From: Stictocephala bisonia
Lineage: Eukaryota; Arthropoda; Insecta; Hemiptera; Membracidae
DNA length: 64,000 nt
NCBI GenBank assembly: GCA_035578905.1
Contig: JAQJVL010000675.1
Span: forward strand, 186,001 to 250,000
Reading direction: 5' to 3'
Shown: positions 22,504 to 34,164 of the stretch, piece after piece
Layout of the letters: each line of letters starts with the position of its first letter
Numbering within the stretch: the first letter of the stretch is position 1
Position numbers and translations under genes: made by a program
Notes under the pieces: generated by a model
What the model was told of the DNA's origin: nothing
The model's input: only the letters and a program-made list of their open reading frames with translations
Database searches by the model: none

Positions 22504-23340
22504 CCCTTAAACGCGAAATCCCAATATATGCCCATGTGTACAATTAATTGTCCATAATTGGGTATCCGTATATTTATGCTAGTCGATATATATATAAACT
22601 TTTATTAAATTAAATATGCAGCAGCGAGCTCTACGGTTCAAGGTCAACACTATTTTTAGGTTGTTATTTGGTTATGAATCACATGAACTGGCTACTAGGT
22701 AACGACTGTAATAAATATGAAGTTTTTACTAATCACTGCCATTTTCAAAGTTTCTGCTAGCACTCGATGTGTATATATGCGGAACGTTAAGACAGACGAC
22801 AAGCCGCTCAGAGCTCAGTTGCTTGTTGTCTGTTCAAAACGTAATTACTAACCTTATTTGAGTAAACAGCTTTTATAATTTTCCCTTTATTTTATATTTT
22901 TTCCAGTTTCGTTTATTTCAGTTATAAACATTTTTATTGTATTATTATATATTCTAGTTGTATTCTGTAGGATTGTAAATATTTTCACAATGATAAACCC
23001 GGACAATTTCGATTTTGATGAATAAAAATGTAAAAAATGTATCTCATAGTTATATTTATTTTTCCAACGAGAATGTGTGTCCACTAGAGAACACATTCTA
23101 GACAGATGATACGAAGCGGTCAAGGTCGCCCATCCTCGTCTTCTCCTCTAAACATTGCCCACTCACTCAGACAAGTCACATCAGAAAACAGTGCATAGTA
23201 AAACAGCAAATAAGTACAATACAGCATATCTGTATGTTACTTGTTAGCTGGAACACTCTTGTGCATGACTGTTTTGTTTGTACTCTTGTGCGTGACGGCA
23301 GACAACCAGTGAGTTTCCTTTACGATTGAGAATTGATCCT
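22504..23340 (+). mobile_element. piggyBac-like element remnant (left end and first coding exon)
   Basis: TTAA (22500-22503) is followed by cccttaaacgcgaaatc, the same end type as the two 832-bp elements. At 22990-23025 a short frame reads MINPDNFDFDE then TAA, paralogous to the MNN..FDF start of those copies. Downstream, IRSGQGRPSSSS (about 23106-23145) is in a coding-like frame typical of transposase N-terminal tails. I could not place the right end, so the limit at 23340 is approximate. Confidence 0.5.
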
Positions 23341-24362
23341 ACTAATTCCCGTTGTTGACCATAGTTACATAGAAATTTGAAAAGTTCTATAAACAGTTTG
23401 AAGAACTTGTTATGTATAATTTAATGTATAAATGAATAATTTATCATTTACTCTGCAAATTTAATTTAAGGCTATTAACTCTACAGTATTTAGAATAGTG
23501 TACTTTATTTTTCAAATAAAAAAAAAAACCTTAAATTTTACGAATATTTAAAAAGAATATTCTTTGTACATTTAAATACAACATACGTATATACGATAAC
23601 AAACATTGGTATCTATCGTTCTCTGTTTTATTTAATTTAATTTAAATGGCAGAGGTTCAAGCGCCTGCAATGCATTTTACTAAACCTGCAGTACATTAGG
23701 ACAACAGCAACATTGGTGGTCAGACAACCAAACTAAGTGATGTTGGCTCAAAAAAACTGGACACGTGGAATAGCATTATGTGGTGTATCTATATAGTTGT
23801 ATAATCTTTGGTAATACATTAAAAATATTGTGTATTACAACTAGGAATGGGTCGGTTCCTAAAGTCGGTTCTTGGTTCTTGATAAAAGAACCGGAACCAA
23901 GAACCGATAGGAAAATCTTGGTTCTGCGGTTCCGGTTTCAGTAAAACAAATGAGGAGATAGCTTTAATATCATAAATGTTTCAGGTGTGAACAGTGCTGA
24001 TAAACAGAAAAATCAAACGACAATATTTGGCTATAAGATAAACAATATATCTTTGTCATAAAATATCTGCCTGTAGAAGTACGTGATTTGGCCACAAGAT
24101 GAACAAAATATCTAAGTCAGGAAATATTCGCCCATAGTCTGGCCACTTCCTTATCAGAGTGAAAAGATACAGATAACAATGAGTAGGAATTCACACACAT
24201 TGGCATTAAATTAAAGCCATCCAGTTTTTTTGTTCAAGAGTCCAGAGTCTAGTCCTATCGCCTGAGCTCCACCCTTTTTTATCGTGACTCTTTCATATCA
24301 CTTTCTGCCTGATAAAAAACACCTGGTGGAAACATTCCATTCTGTTTACAACTCATCTAATT
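23341..24362. other. Intronic sequence with a hAT-like end at 23845-23950
   Basis: Mostly unrecognised. At 23845-23950 there is taggaatgggtcggttc followed by repeated GAACC/GGTTC words on both strands (agaaccggaaccaagaacc), the dense subterminal repeat style of hAT transposon ends. A matching opposite end was not found, so this is at most a truncated copy. Confidence 0.35.
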
Positions 24363-24567
24363 GGTTGGTAGCGTAGTTGTTTCAATCTCAGCTTCATTTG
24401 CTATAGGTTCTCAGTTCAATCCCAATCAGTCATAATAAATTTTGAGAGTGATCAGCTGATAACCACCAGCTGTTCATTTGTTATTGGGCTATGAATTAAT
24501 GACACTTTCTAAGGAATAGTCTGCCTTAGTTTGTAACAATGACTACATTCGCTTATCTACACTCATC
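24363..24567 (+). mobile_element. tRNA-derived SINE, second family, copy 2
   Basis: The head ggttggtagcgtagttgttt has a good B box (agttcaatccc) 45 bases downstream. The body matches the copy at 22074-22270 in inverse orientation through gactacattcgcttatcta. The pair could form a 2.3-kb inverted repeat. Confidence 0.75.
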
Positions 24568-25572
24568 ACACTCATTCGAAATCGATATTTGCCCATATCT
24601 TATTTTTTTTTTTTAATATAAATAAAAAAATAACATTCTGAAATTAATTATGCTTCTAGTTCTATTGTGTATTTTGAAACATAAAAGGTTTTTATGATTA
24701 ACTTAAGATATTAGAGTTTATTTATTTAGACTTGTTTTTAATGAAAAAGAATTGTATAAAAACCCTAGGGAATTGGATCGAAAAATAAATGTTTAATATT
24801 AATATTGTGTCAAAAAATGAGTCTTTAGCATTTTTATTTATAATAGTAAAATTTAATTTAATTATTTTTTCTTTTTATAAAGTCTTAAAGGATTAATGTT
24901 TTAACCCTAGATCCGGGATGAAAGCTCTTTTAGGATATTAATAAATTAGTACTGTTAGATGCAGAATTTAAATATCTTTACAGTTCAGAAGGTTTTATGT
25001 TGATATATACAATAATAAACAAATGCCAAGTGAAATAAGAACGCAGTACACAAGTGCCAATTCAAATCTCCCGCCGGCAGGCTAAGCACAAGCGCTGAAA
25101 TCTGCAGAATTTGACAAGAGACTGCCTCAAAGATATCTTGCCAGATACAGACCCTTCCACTACAGATCGACAGGGATTGTTATGTGCTTTGTAAATCTGT
25201 AACTTGCAACCCTGTATCCCAAAGGGAAATGTTACAACAAAATTTTCCCCGAACATTTTCGAATTGAGGTCAGCGCCCTTTTAGGTCTGATTTTATATCA
25301 TTCATTGATATAATTGAATGAATATACATAAAGCCAAACAAATCATATATTTCCTTACTTGGAGGAATGTGCTATACAATAATATATGTAATAAAAAAAT
25401 CCCAAAAATGTTTTTATATTTTGTACATACGTTTGAACTTTGTACTTTTTTCGCAAGTTTTTTCCAAAATACATTTTCCGCTTATAAAATTCTAAATTAT
25501 GTGATTTTCGTTACTTTTTTTTATTTGAACATGATTTGTGTTGCCAATGACATATACTTAAATCATTAGTAA
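24568..25572. other. Intronic AT-rich sequence, nothing recognised
   Basis: NOA1 intron. Open frames at 25062-25256 and 25318-25569 have no recognisable domain or splice context. Confidence 0.35.
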
Positions 25573-25960
25573 CTAAGAGAAGAATAGCTTTAATTTGATA
25601 CCTCAATCGGGTGTATTAGTGTAACATTACCCAATTTTGGGTATTTGAGGAAATTTTTTTGGGGGGAGCTGAGTCTTTAAACTTTATCTCTTCCATAATA
25701 CAATGATATAATGTGATATTGGGAGATAAATACTATAGTTTAATACCCAACTTAGGTGTTTTATTTTAGTATTACCTTTTTTTGTTTTCACATATTTTCA
25801 TTTTTGTTTTTAAGGCATACACTTCTTATTAATTGCCCTTTTCAAAATCTGATGGTATATTTAGGTTCAGGAGAAAAATAGCTTGAATTTGATATGCTAC
25901 TTGAGTAGATAATATCAGTATTAAAAAAATTGTACACTATCAAAAATGTCAGTTTTTGGG
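25573..25960. repeat. Repeat R, copy 1 (empty site of the PIF/Harbinger insertion)
   Basis: The sequence taagagaagaatagcttta then atttgatacctc, tgtaacattacccaattttg and gggagataaata recurs at 30036-30063 joined to 34165-34335, where the PIF/Harbinger element interrupts it. Within the copy a sub-unit (aatagct(tt/tg)aatttgata) recurs about 300 bases later near 25875, suggesting internal tandem structure. Confidence 0.75.
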
Positions 25961-26339
25961 CCCCCGATACCCCAAATTTTTAAGTTTTTAAACTGAAAAA
26001 CTTATATAAGGTGCGTGTTTGTTAACCGTGTAGAACTGTGAAGGTTTGAAAATTTTACTCAAGCTTTTTCTCAACTTAGTTCATAAAAACTACTTTTTTG
26101 TGATTTTCGCACAAGAAATCATAGGGGCAGTTTTGTGGTAAAAAAGGACCACGATCTTGTTTATGAGTGATAAAAGTAAACTTTTAAGGTTTCAGACAGA
26201 GAGCTTCAATTCAAGTATACACTTTAAGGGGGTAGGACATCGGGAAGTGCCTCAACATTTAGTGTCAGTCAGTGAGTCACTACATCAAACTTTATAGTAT
26301 ATAAATTAACTAGGGAACACTTCTGCACGCTTTGCGTAC
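25961..26339. other. Intronic sequence, nothing recognised
   Basis: No coding or repeat signature apart from proximity to the GC-rich block that follows. Confidence 0.3.
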
Positions 26340-26580
26340 CTACCCTGTCACTCGCTACATTTGTGAGGTAAGCTTGGCCTGTGGTCTCACCTGGGGGCCC
26401 GACCTTTAGCCCCTTTGTGGAACTTGGCCTGCGGCCTCGTGGGGTCGCTCAGCCCACAGCCTCGCCAAGACGCTGTGCTACAGGCCCCTTTATGGAACTC
26501 TGCCTACAGCCTCGCAGGGTAAAGTTCGGCCTGCGGCCTTACCAAGACGCAAACCCATTTGTGGAGTTTGGCATTCCACA
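26340..26580. repeat. GC-rich decayed tandem repeat
   Basis: An island of high GC in an AT-rich region. Phrases such as ggcctg(t/c)gg(t/c)ct, cctttgtggaact/cctttatggaact and gcctacagcctcg recur every 40-60 bases with variation. The + frame open here reflects repeat composition, not a gene. Confidence 0.55.
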
Positions 26581-26584
26581 ATCC

Positions 26585-27207
26585 TCCTGAACTCTCTGAG
26601 GATATTTTTAGGTATTGATTGTGGGTCTAAAACAAGAAATTATGTCATATTTAAAAATTCCAACTCACCTCTTATTTTTCACAAATTATTTTTCATTTTT
26701 AAAACTATTTAACCTATAGAGTTCAATTTTGGTATACACATGAATAAAACCATTTTCTTACTTAAATTTAAAAAAATCAAAAACCTTTTTTAATTATTTT
26801 CAAAATGGCGGTTCTGACATGTTTGATCCTTAATAACTTTTGAAACGTACGGCAAACAAAAACAGTATGCCTTTTTTGCAAACTAAATTTGCAATCCAAA
26901 AAAGTAAAGTTGAATGAAATCGGGTGACAAACAATCGAGATTTGAGTATTTTTGTATTTAATCATTTACGCATCAATGTGTACAGCCATGCTGTCATGGT
27001 ACTTGAGTCAAACACAAAAATACATCAGCGATCTATTCTGATTACTTTCAGCCAAAACATTACAATAAAGTGATTTGTGACGTTATTTTAATGAAAATAC
27101 CCCTAGCAGGCAACGGGAAAAATTTGTTCATATGATTTTCATTATTATTAAGTTAAAAATTTATTTCAACCTTAAGAAGTGCCCTAAAAACTAAAATTGT
27201 TGTAAAT
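26585..27207. repeat. Left arm of a 0.63-kb inverted repeat
   Basis: Read inward from gaactctctgaggatattttt to aagtgccctaaaaact, this arm recurs inverted at 29392-30022 with high similarity. It contains tgtacagccatg and aaacaatcgagatttgagta landmarks in both. The outer terminus seen on the right arm (cagggtgtcttt in its own orientation) is missing here. Confidence 0.85.
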
Positions 27208-27358
27208 TCTAGGTTGGCAGGATTGTTGAAGATGCTAGAATTATTAAAGAAGAAATAATTTGCTGCTGTGCACTAGTCACTTTCCAATAGTTTTTTCTTT
27301 GCAATCAGATGATAGGACAACATTTTGAGCCTAGTTCGTAACGTGAAAATAAATTTAA

Positions 27359-28350
27359 CCCTTAAGTGGGCGCACCTATTTTTTTTTACTTAAGTGGGCG
27401 CATGGGGTCTTTATGACCCCATTTGTGAAATAGTCATGAATATACTTTTACATCGAATAATGTCCAAATGCAATATTATTAGAACTTCAATTTTCTTAAC
27501 ATCGATGTTTTCAATGAATTCTTAAAAAATATACATGTATATTTATGTAAATAAATAAATTAATGTATAGACTTAAAATAGTTTTTATGGATGTGATGAG
27601 AGGAAGAAAAATGTATGTTAATCAATAAATGAAATTTATATTTTATTAATACAAATTACAGAAAAAAATTATTTGTATTTAAAACATATTCACATAAGTT
27701 AATTTTGACTTACAATTGTTAAAACGCCTAAATGAGAGAGGAAACTAGTTATTTGACATTAGTTTACAAATATTTATTCTGAATCACTGTTTTCAATTTG
27801 TTAGCACTTTATACAAAATGACTTCATATGGACCTGACACAATGGTAAGGAGCATTTGTCACATCTAGACATGGTTTTTGTGTCTTCTGACATGGCCACA
27901 TTGTTCATTGTTGTCTGGATTGAGGTGCTCCTGCTTAAGGTGTTTCTACACAAGCAGTCTTATTTATTGATGAACGGAGATACTTCGAAAAATTGTTAAC
28001 ACACGTTCTTTTGAGTCTTGAGGTCTAATCAGTACTATTACAATATTCTTTAAAAAGTTACGCCTTTACCATAACATCAACTGATGGGATGTTGCTAAAA
28101 TAAATAACTTGTGAGTTTATGCCAGCTGTGTCCACCCAACAGCATGTAAAATAAGACTAAAGGCAATCTCAAAGTTCTTCTAGTAGTTGAATAGGTTTGA
28201 TGACTTGATTCACTTATATGATCAACTTCGTCTTTATACCTGTCATCAGCAAACAGGTTTGATGACTCAATTCACTTATATGATCAACTTCATCTTTATA
28301 CCAGTCATTAGCAAACATATCCTCTGTCTCTTCATCTTCTATTAAATATC
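27359..28350 (-). pseudogene. piggyBac element remnant with C-terminal transposase pieces
   Basis: TTAA at 27355-27358 is followed by cccttaagtgggcgcacc, a piggyBac-type end. On minus, 27790-27920 codes for MSRCDKCSLPLCQVHMKSFC, the Cys-rich C-terminal finger of piggyBac transposases. Near 28115, DTAGINSQVIYFSN matches the conserved block before it. Further upstream, MFANDWYKDEVDH is encoded twice in a 62-base tandem duplication (28193-28254, 28255-28316). The catalytic core is deleted and stops intervene. Confidence 0.7.
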
Positions 28351-28359
28351 GCCTTTTCC

Positions 28360-29388
28360 TACATGCTTGTAGACTCGGAAGGACTGAGACTACTAGCCAA
28401 TCTAATTAACTATGACAATTACATTTTAACCTGAAAAGACAACAATTACTATGAATAAAACAATACAATAAACAAATATTACAAAAATTATGAAGTCTTA
28501 CGACCCGCAGTGACGATGGCGTCTAGACGTCCCAGGCACGAAGCGAGGACGATACAATCCAAAGCGCAGTGTCTACGAAGTTTCCTCCAAGGTGAAAAAA
28601 CACAGGGACAAGACAAACATACACACTACACTTCATAAGAACCATCCACACACTGATGTGGTCAAGGACGTACGCTCCGAGATCGCCAGGCATCTGTTTG
28701 TCTTGTCCCCGTGTTTTATCACCTTGGAGGGAACTTCGTAGACACTGCGCTTTGGATTGTATCCTCCTCGCTTCGTGCCTGGGACGTCTGGACGCCATCA
28801 TCACTGCGGGTCGTAAGACTTCATCATTTTTGTAATATTTGTTTAATGTATTGTTTTATTCGTAATAATTGTTGTCTTTTCAGGTTAAAATGTAATTGTA
28901 ATAGTTAATTAGATTGGATAGTAGTCTCAGTCCTTCCGAGTCACATATATCATTTTTTGTGCATGTTTAGTGTTATTTTGAATTAATATTGTTTTTCAGG
29001 TACCATATATTTATTTTATTTATGAGTAGTCGATGTAATCCTATTTCAGTCTGATTCGAATATTAATTTAATTGTGTTTTAACATTTTTTCGTTGATATC
29101 GTGACCTGGGCAGTGCCTAATTGGTCATATTAATTTAACCCTGTTAACATTTTTACATTTAATATAAGTTCATTTTGTTGTACCCCATTCTATGATCTAG
29201 GTTAAATGTAGATAATTATTAAAGTAGATCAGTTTAAGAACGTAGTTTTATAACATGTTTGTGCAGATGTAATATAGTTTTTAGCACTTGAAAAAGGTTT
29301 GGGTTTTACCAAATCAAAACGTCATGATTGATAATTTTCACGTAATGATGGCAAATGTCCAACTACCTTTGTCTCCTTCATCAAATTT
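28360..29388 (+). mobile_element. Repeat H, with a head-to-head inverted 5' part
   Basis: Bases 28360-28600 (minus) and 28695-28945 (plus) are inverted copies around a spacer holding agaaccatccacacactgat. They include cgcttcgtgcctgggacgtc and actgcgggtcgtaagacttc. The plus arm continues to a 3' end at tccaactacctttgtctcc. A second, 5'-truncated copy lies at 60507-61136 with the same 3' end. One fixed end and variable starts suggest a retroelement. I see no RT. The ttttaccaaatc(a/g)aaacgtc tract near the end resembles tails of Penelope-like elements, but this is weak. Confidence 0.55.
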
Positions 29389-29391
29389 AAG

Positions 29392-30022
29392 TTTTTAGGG
29401 CACTACTTAAGGTTAAAATTAATTTTTAATTTAATAACAACGAAAATCATCTGCAACTTTCTTTCTGTTGCCTGCTAGGGGAATTTTTATTACAATAACG
29501 TCACAAATCACTTTATTGTAATATTTTGGCTGAAAGTAATCAGAATAGATCGCTGATGTATTGTTGTGTTTGACTCGAGTGCCATGACACCATGGCTGTA
29601 CACATTGATGCGTAAATGATTAAATACAAAAATACTCAAATCTCGATTGTTTGTCACCCGATTTCATTCAACTTTTCTTTTTTGGATTGCAAATTTAGTT
29701 TGCAAAAAAGTATACTGTTGATTTTTTTTTGTTTTCCGTACGTTTAAAAAGTTATTAAGGATCAAAAATGTCAGAACCGCTATTTTGAAAAAATTAAAAA
29801 AGGTTTTTGATTTTTTTATTTAAGTAAGAAAATGGTTTTATTAATGTGTATACCAAATTTGAACTCAAAAGGTTAAATAGTTTTAAAAATAAAAATAATT
29901 TGTAAAAAATACAAAATGGCGGCTGTACGGGTACCGGAGGTGATTTGAAGTTTTTAAATATGATATTATGTCTTGTTTTTGACCCATAATCAATATCTAA
30001 AAATATCCTCAGAGAGTTCAAA
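29392..30022. repeat. Right arm of a 0.63-kb inverted repeat, with transposon-like end
   Basis: Mirror of the arm at 26585-27207. Its outer edge is agttcaaagacaccctgta, i.e. a CAGGGTGTCTTTGAACT terminus next to TA, as in Tc1/mariner-group MITEs. The two arms enclose about 2.2 kb of other transposon remnants, forming a composite foldback. Confidence 0.8.
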
Positions 30023-30129
30023 GACACCCTGTATAGAAATAGATTAAGAGAAGAATACCTTTAGGCGGGTTACACACATATGCATTTCGCACTGTGCGAC
30101 TAGCATTTTTGATGCCAGTAGCACTGCAA

Positions 30130-33030
30130 GATGCATGCAGGCTGCATTCACGCGCATGGTCGTGGCACTTGCTAGTGGCAAGGTGAGAGAGTTGGGGACT
30201 TTTTTGCGCTCAGTTTATTGGAAATTGTCGTCGTTGGATGATGAAATGCTGTTGTTACTTACCGTCATTAGAAGAAGACGACGTCGAAAAAGAATAAATA
30301 TTGAATGTGAATATTGAGTACACCCTTATTGGTGTCAAAATGTTGAAAGTAGCCAATACATAATCAGCAAACAGCTCTTGGAACACCCATAGAAGTTCCA
30401 GAAGTTGTACCGCATGAATCCAGACACATTTATAAAATTACGTGACCTTCTGAAAGACCATTGTGACATAAAGAATAGTAGATGGCGTGATTCTGTGTGT
30501 GTTGAGGAATAACTCTCTATTTTCTTAAGGTATGTAGTATATGAATGAATACATTAGAGTTTTTGCAATATACGATATATAGGAACGTTAAACACCTATC
30601 GCTAAGTATTAACATCATAGGTAATGGAATCAGCTGATTATTTAGCGTTTAGCGTAACTATTTACCGGTTTTTCAAAACCCTGAATTATTTGAAATTATA
30701 TTTTGTCATGTAAAATAAAAAATGTCCGTTTATGTACTTGAAATCATTTCAAACTTGCAAACACTCATATGCTTTATAATTGTTTTAATCGTTTCATAAA
30801 TTTATTGCCAACATTATTTCCATTATTGTTAAGGTTAGAGACATTTTTAAACGTAAAAATGGTTTTGTAACCATTTTAGCGAAAATATTAATAACAGTTT
30901 TTTTCTTTAGTTATTTAAGCAAAATCATTTTAGTGAATTTAACAACAATAAACAAAACTTAACTCAATGAATCATTTTTATTTGTACAGTCATAAATTGT
31001 ACGTATAATTAACAATGGTTAATTCATTTCATTTAAAGAGTTGTCAATAGAGTTAATTGGTAGGCCTACGGTAGTCCCATGTGAAGTAGGAAGCAGTAGC
31101 TCTATTGCATCCGGAGCATCGTAAACTTGCATATTGTTGAAGTTCTGAGAAGAGGTCATGGGAAATTCATTTGACATCGTTACTGGAACTGGTGGTGTGG
31201 CCGCTGTAGGGGTTTTCATTGTATAAGGGTTTGTAGAACTTCTGTTTGACATCATGGTTACTGGTACTGGTGATGTAATCGCTGAACGGTTGAAGTATCT
31301 AGGAGAGTTCATAGATACACTGGGAAAATTTTCTCCAACCATTTCTGATGGTGTATTTGCTCGAGGATAAATTTGCCTGGTGAAGGTATTTGCTGAAGAT
31401 GATTGGCTCAATGATGCAAGATCTTCTTCTGCCAGCTCATCTATAAGACCAACACTTTCACTTAAACCGTCTTTGGGTTGAAGGTGTAAAACTATTTGTG
31501 TCCGGTAAAATACTTTTGAAGAAGTCAAGGTCAGCTGATGATGATCTTCTCTTCCATATCTGGTTGATTTCTTGTCAAAGTATGTGGAGATAGTCTTCTC
31601 TAATGAGTCTTTTTTCTTTTTTTTTTTTTTTTTGCTGTTTTAAACTTCGAGCTCAGCCATGCTGATAAAGATGATGAAGGTGTTGTTGAAGGAGGGATTT
31701 GTGAAGAATTACCCGTAGAACTGTTGTTGTGGCCGTTTGTTGCTTAGTAGACTGATCCTCTGGTTGTTCCTCAACATCGTCCCCTAACTCTTCTATCCCA
31801 TCTTCTGTTTCCTCCTGTTGAGATAACTGACTTAAGCCAAGGTCCCCAACTGAGATTTAGGCTTGGTATACGGTAGTAAAAATTGCATCTGGTCCCACAA
31901 GTAGTAAGGTTTCTTCACTCCGCTTCCAGTTTTTAAAAAACCCTATAATTTTTAACTCAAAACTTTAGAGTAGCTACATTGAAATTTTCTCAGATTTTTT
32001 AGTAGCAGCAGCAGAAGTCTATGTGCTCCTCAATCAACACCTTTTCATACTCAGCAAAATAATTGCTAAAAGTTGCTTAATATTTTTGTATTTTAAGGTT
32101 TTGTATTTATATATGAGTTTGACCTTTACTGCGCTGGCCTACGAATTTTACTGTGGATTGTAAACTGTAAATTTTACTATGGAGTATCAACTGTAAGAAA
32201 AATTGTTAAACACATTCCTGAGTGTTTGTGGGAAACTCTTCAAACAGACTATATGCCAATGCCTTTAACAAACGATTGGACAGTGATAAGTGACAGGTTC
32301 TATCACCAATGGAATATTCCGAATTGTTTGGGAAGCATAGACGGCAAACATGTGCATTTGAAGTTCCGGCAGAACTGTGGATCAGCTTATTACAATTATC
32401 ATGGATTTTTCTCCTTATTATTGTTGGTCTGCGTTGATGCGAACTCCCTGTTCACATGGATAAGTGTTGGAGATTATGGTAGGAACAGCGACGGAAGAGT
32501 AATACAATATAGTGGCTTCCTCCAAGCTTTAGAGAGGAATGACTTGCGTATCCTGGATCCGAAGCCATTGCCAAACACTACAGACCCACCATTCCTTTAC
32601 TTTTTCATCGGAGACCAAGGTTTTCCTTTAAAAGAGTTTCTGTTTCGGCTGTACCCAAAAAAGGAGACAATGATGTTAAGAGGGCATTTAACTATCGATT
32701 GTCCCGCGCAAGAAAGAGTGTAGAATATGCATTTGGATGTTGGCACATAAGTTTAAAATTTTCTTGGGCCAAATAGAATGTGAGCCAACAAAAGCAATTA
32801 AAATAGTAAAATCTGCATGTGTTTTGCACAATTTCATCAATGTTCATGATGGGAGGATCAGCACAACTCAGTACGAGAATGAAGTTGAAGAAGCATACAA
32901 CAACTTGACACCACTACAACAAACTCACCTAATAGGACAGTTGTCTCGTGCCAAGGATCTTCATACCATGCTTAGTGATTATTTTTCAAGACCAGAAAAC
33001 GCGTTGCCTATTCAAAATATTTATAGCTGA
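30130..33030 (+). pseudogene. Harbinger transposase (HARBI1-like), spliced, frameshifted
   Basis: The first part (30190-30530) encodes the N-terminal helical region with KLYRMNPDTFIKLRDLLKDH and a donor ttaag|gtatgt. After an intron the DDE domain resumes near 32160: VSTVRKIVKHIPECLWETL, then NCLGSIDGKHVHLKF (first Asp), FIGDQGFPL (second Asp) and ARKSVEYAFG (Glu), then CVLHNFINVHDG near the end. The three catalytic residues are present, but frame changes near 32670 and 32745 and stops in the first exon disable it. It acts with the MADF protein on the minus strand. Confidence 0.88.
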
Positions 33031-33754
33031 AAGATAAATACTGGTGACTTCAGCAATGTTATTAGACTATAAAAAACAAATGTTTAACCAATGTTAAAGC
33101 AAAAACAGAACGTGTGTTAGGCCATGATTGTTATAATTACAATCATGATACAGAGTTACTCTGTATTGTTATCATTACAATAAAGTATGAGACTAAATTA
33201 AACATAAAACTGTTTTTATTTTTTTTTTTTTTTAAATAGTACCTAGTACTTAATTATGCACATTTGTTAAGATCATACAATTGATAAATATTATATTAGT
33301 TTAATTCTTTCTTTTACTTACTTTTCACTTATATGAAATTGTTATTTTAAAGAAGAAAATAACAAACGGCTTTCAATGTGTAATAAATTATTCTTTATCT
33401 AATCTCATCAAATCTATATTACAAACATTCTAATCAATTGTCCTAGTTTTTTTTAGAGTTATATTGCCTAATTTAAAAATCTAAGGTCAGTTCGTATATC
33501 TCTGTATACAAAGAAGCGTGATGTATAATATGTGGGGGCAAATCTTGAAATAAAAAGCCTTATCAAGTATTATTATAATAAATATATAAATAAAACTAAC
33601 CTGAAGCGTTGAACTTCGATGCAAGATTTCTCCACGCCTTGTCCTGCTCATTTCTGTTACTGTCTTCTTTCAACTTAAAATTATACAGTATTGGAGTCTC
33701 TTCCAAAGCTAACGCAAATTCAATATTTGTTTTTTTATCATCCAGAAAAGGCAT
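31019..33754 (-). pseudogene. Harbinger accessory MADF-domain gene
   Basis: A first exon (33601-33754) starts MPFLDDKKTNIEFALALEET and runs to WRNLASKFNA with a donor CAG|GTTAGT; this is the N-terminal half of a MADF domain. Its C-terminal signature KKPYYLWDQMQFLLPY lies at about 31840-31920. A long low-complexity Ser/Thr/Pro-rich tail (31019-31528) with SPVPVTM and TPPVPVTM repeats follows. Frames change near 31550-31830, and the transposase gene overlaps its intron on the other strand. In this superfamily such a protein helps the transposase reach the nucleus and bind the ends. Confidence 0.65.
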
Positions 33755-34164
33755 TTCTAATTATTACAACTAACTATTCACACAATTTAAACTAGGGTAT
33801 ACACTTTTTAATTACAAATTACTAATAACAAACTCAAGCTATTCAAAAAGTGACTTTCCACACTTTTTAAAGCAGTACACCGTGGGAACGAGAGCATTAG
33901 GGCTGTCTGCGTATGGCCATGTGTCTTGGAAATGTGTTCTGCGAATGCGCCAGCTCAAGACGCACGCTGCATGCAGCGCCAAAACACTGACCGATCGGTT
34001 CCTAGTGGCGCTGCATGCGACTAGCACACGAGCCAGTAGCACCGTGCCAGTCGCATTTGTGTTTAAGCTCCATGTGATTAACACAGGTTGGTCTTTGAGC
34101 TGCATGCTAGTAGCAAGAAAAATGCTAGTCGCACCGTGCGAGATGCATATGTGTATAACCCGCC

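Larger units (their letters stand above)
30064..34164 (+). mobile_element. PIF/Harbinger DNA transposon, 4.1 kb, TTA target duplication
   Basis: The left end ggcgggttacacacatatgc and the inverse of the right end (ggcgggttatacacatatgc) form long inverted repeats, continuing through cgcac(t/g)gtgcgactagca. TTA flanks both (30061-30063, 34165-34167). It carries the two genes typical of the superfamily: a DDE transposase on + and a MADF/Myb-like DNA-binding protein on minus. The outer flanks rejoin to give the sequence of repeat R at 25573, proving the insertion. Confidence 0.92.

Noticed and set aside
26381..26590. 69-codon frame in GC-rich DNA
   Set aside because: The residues repeat with the underlying DNA repeat, so it is not evidence of a gene.
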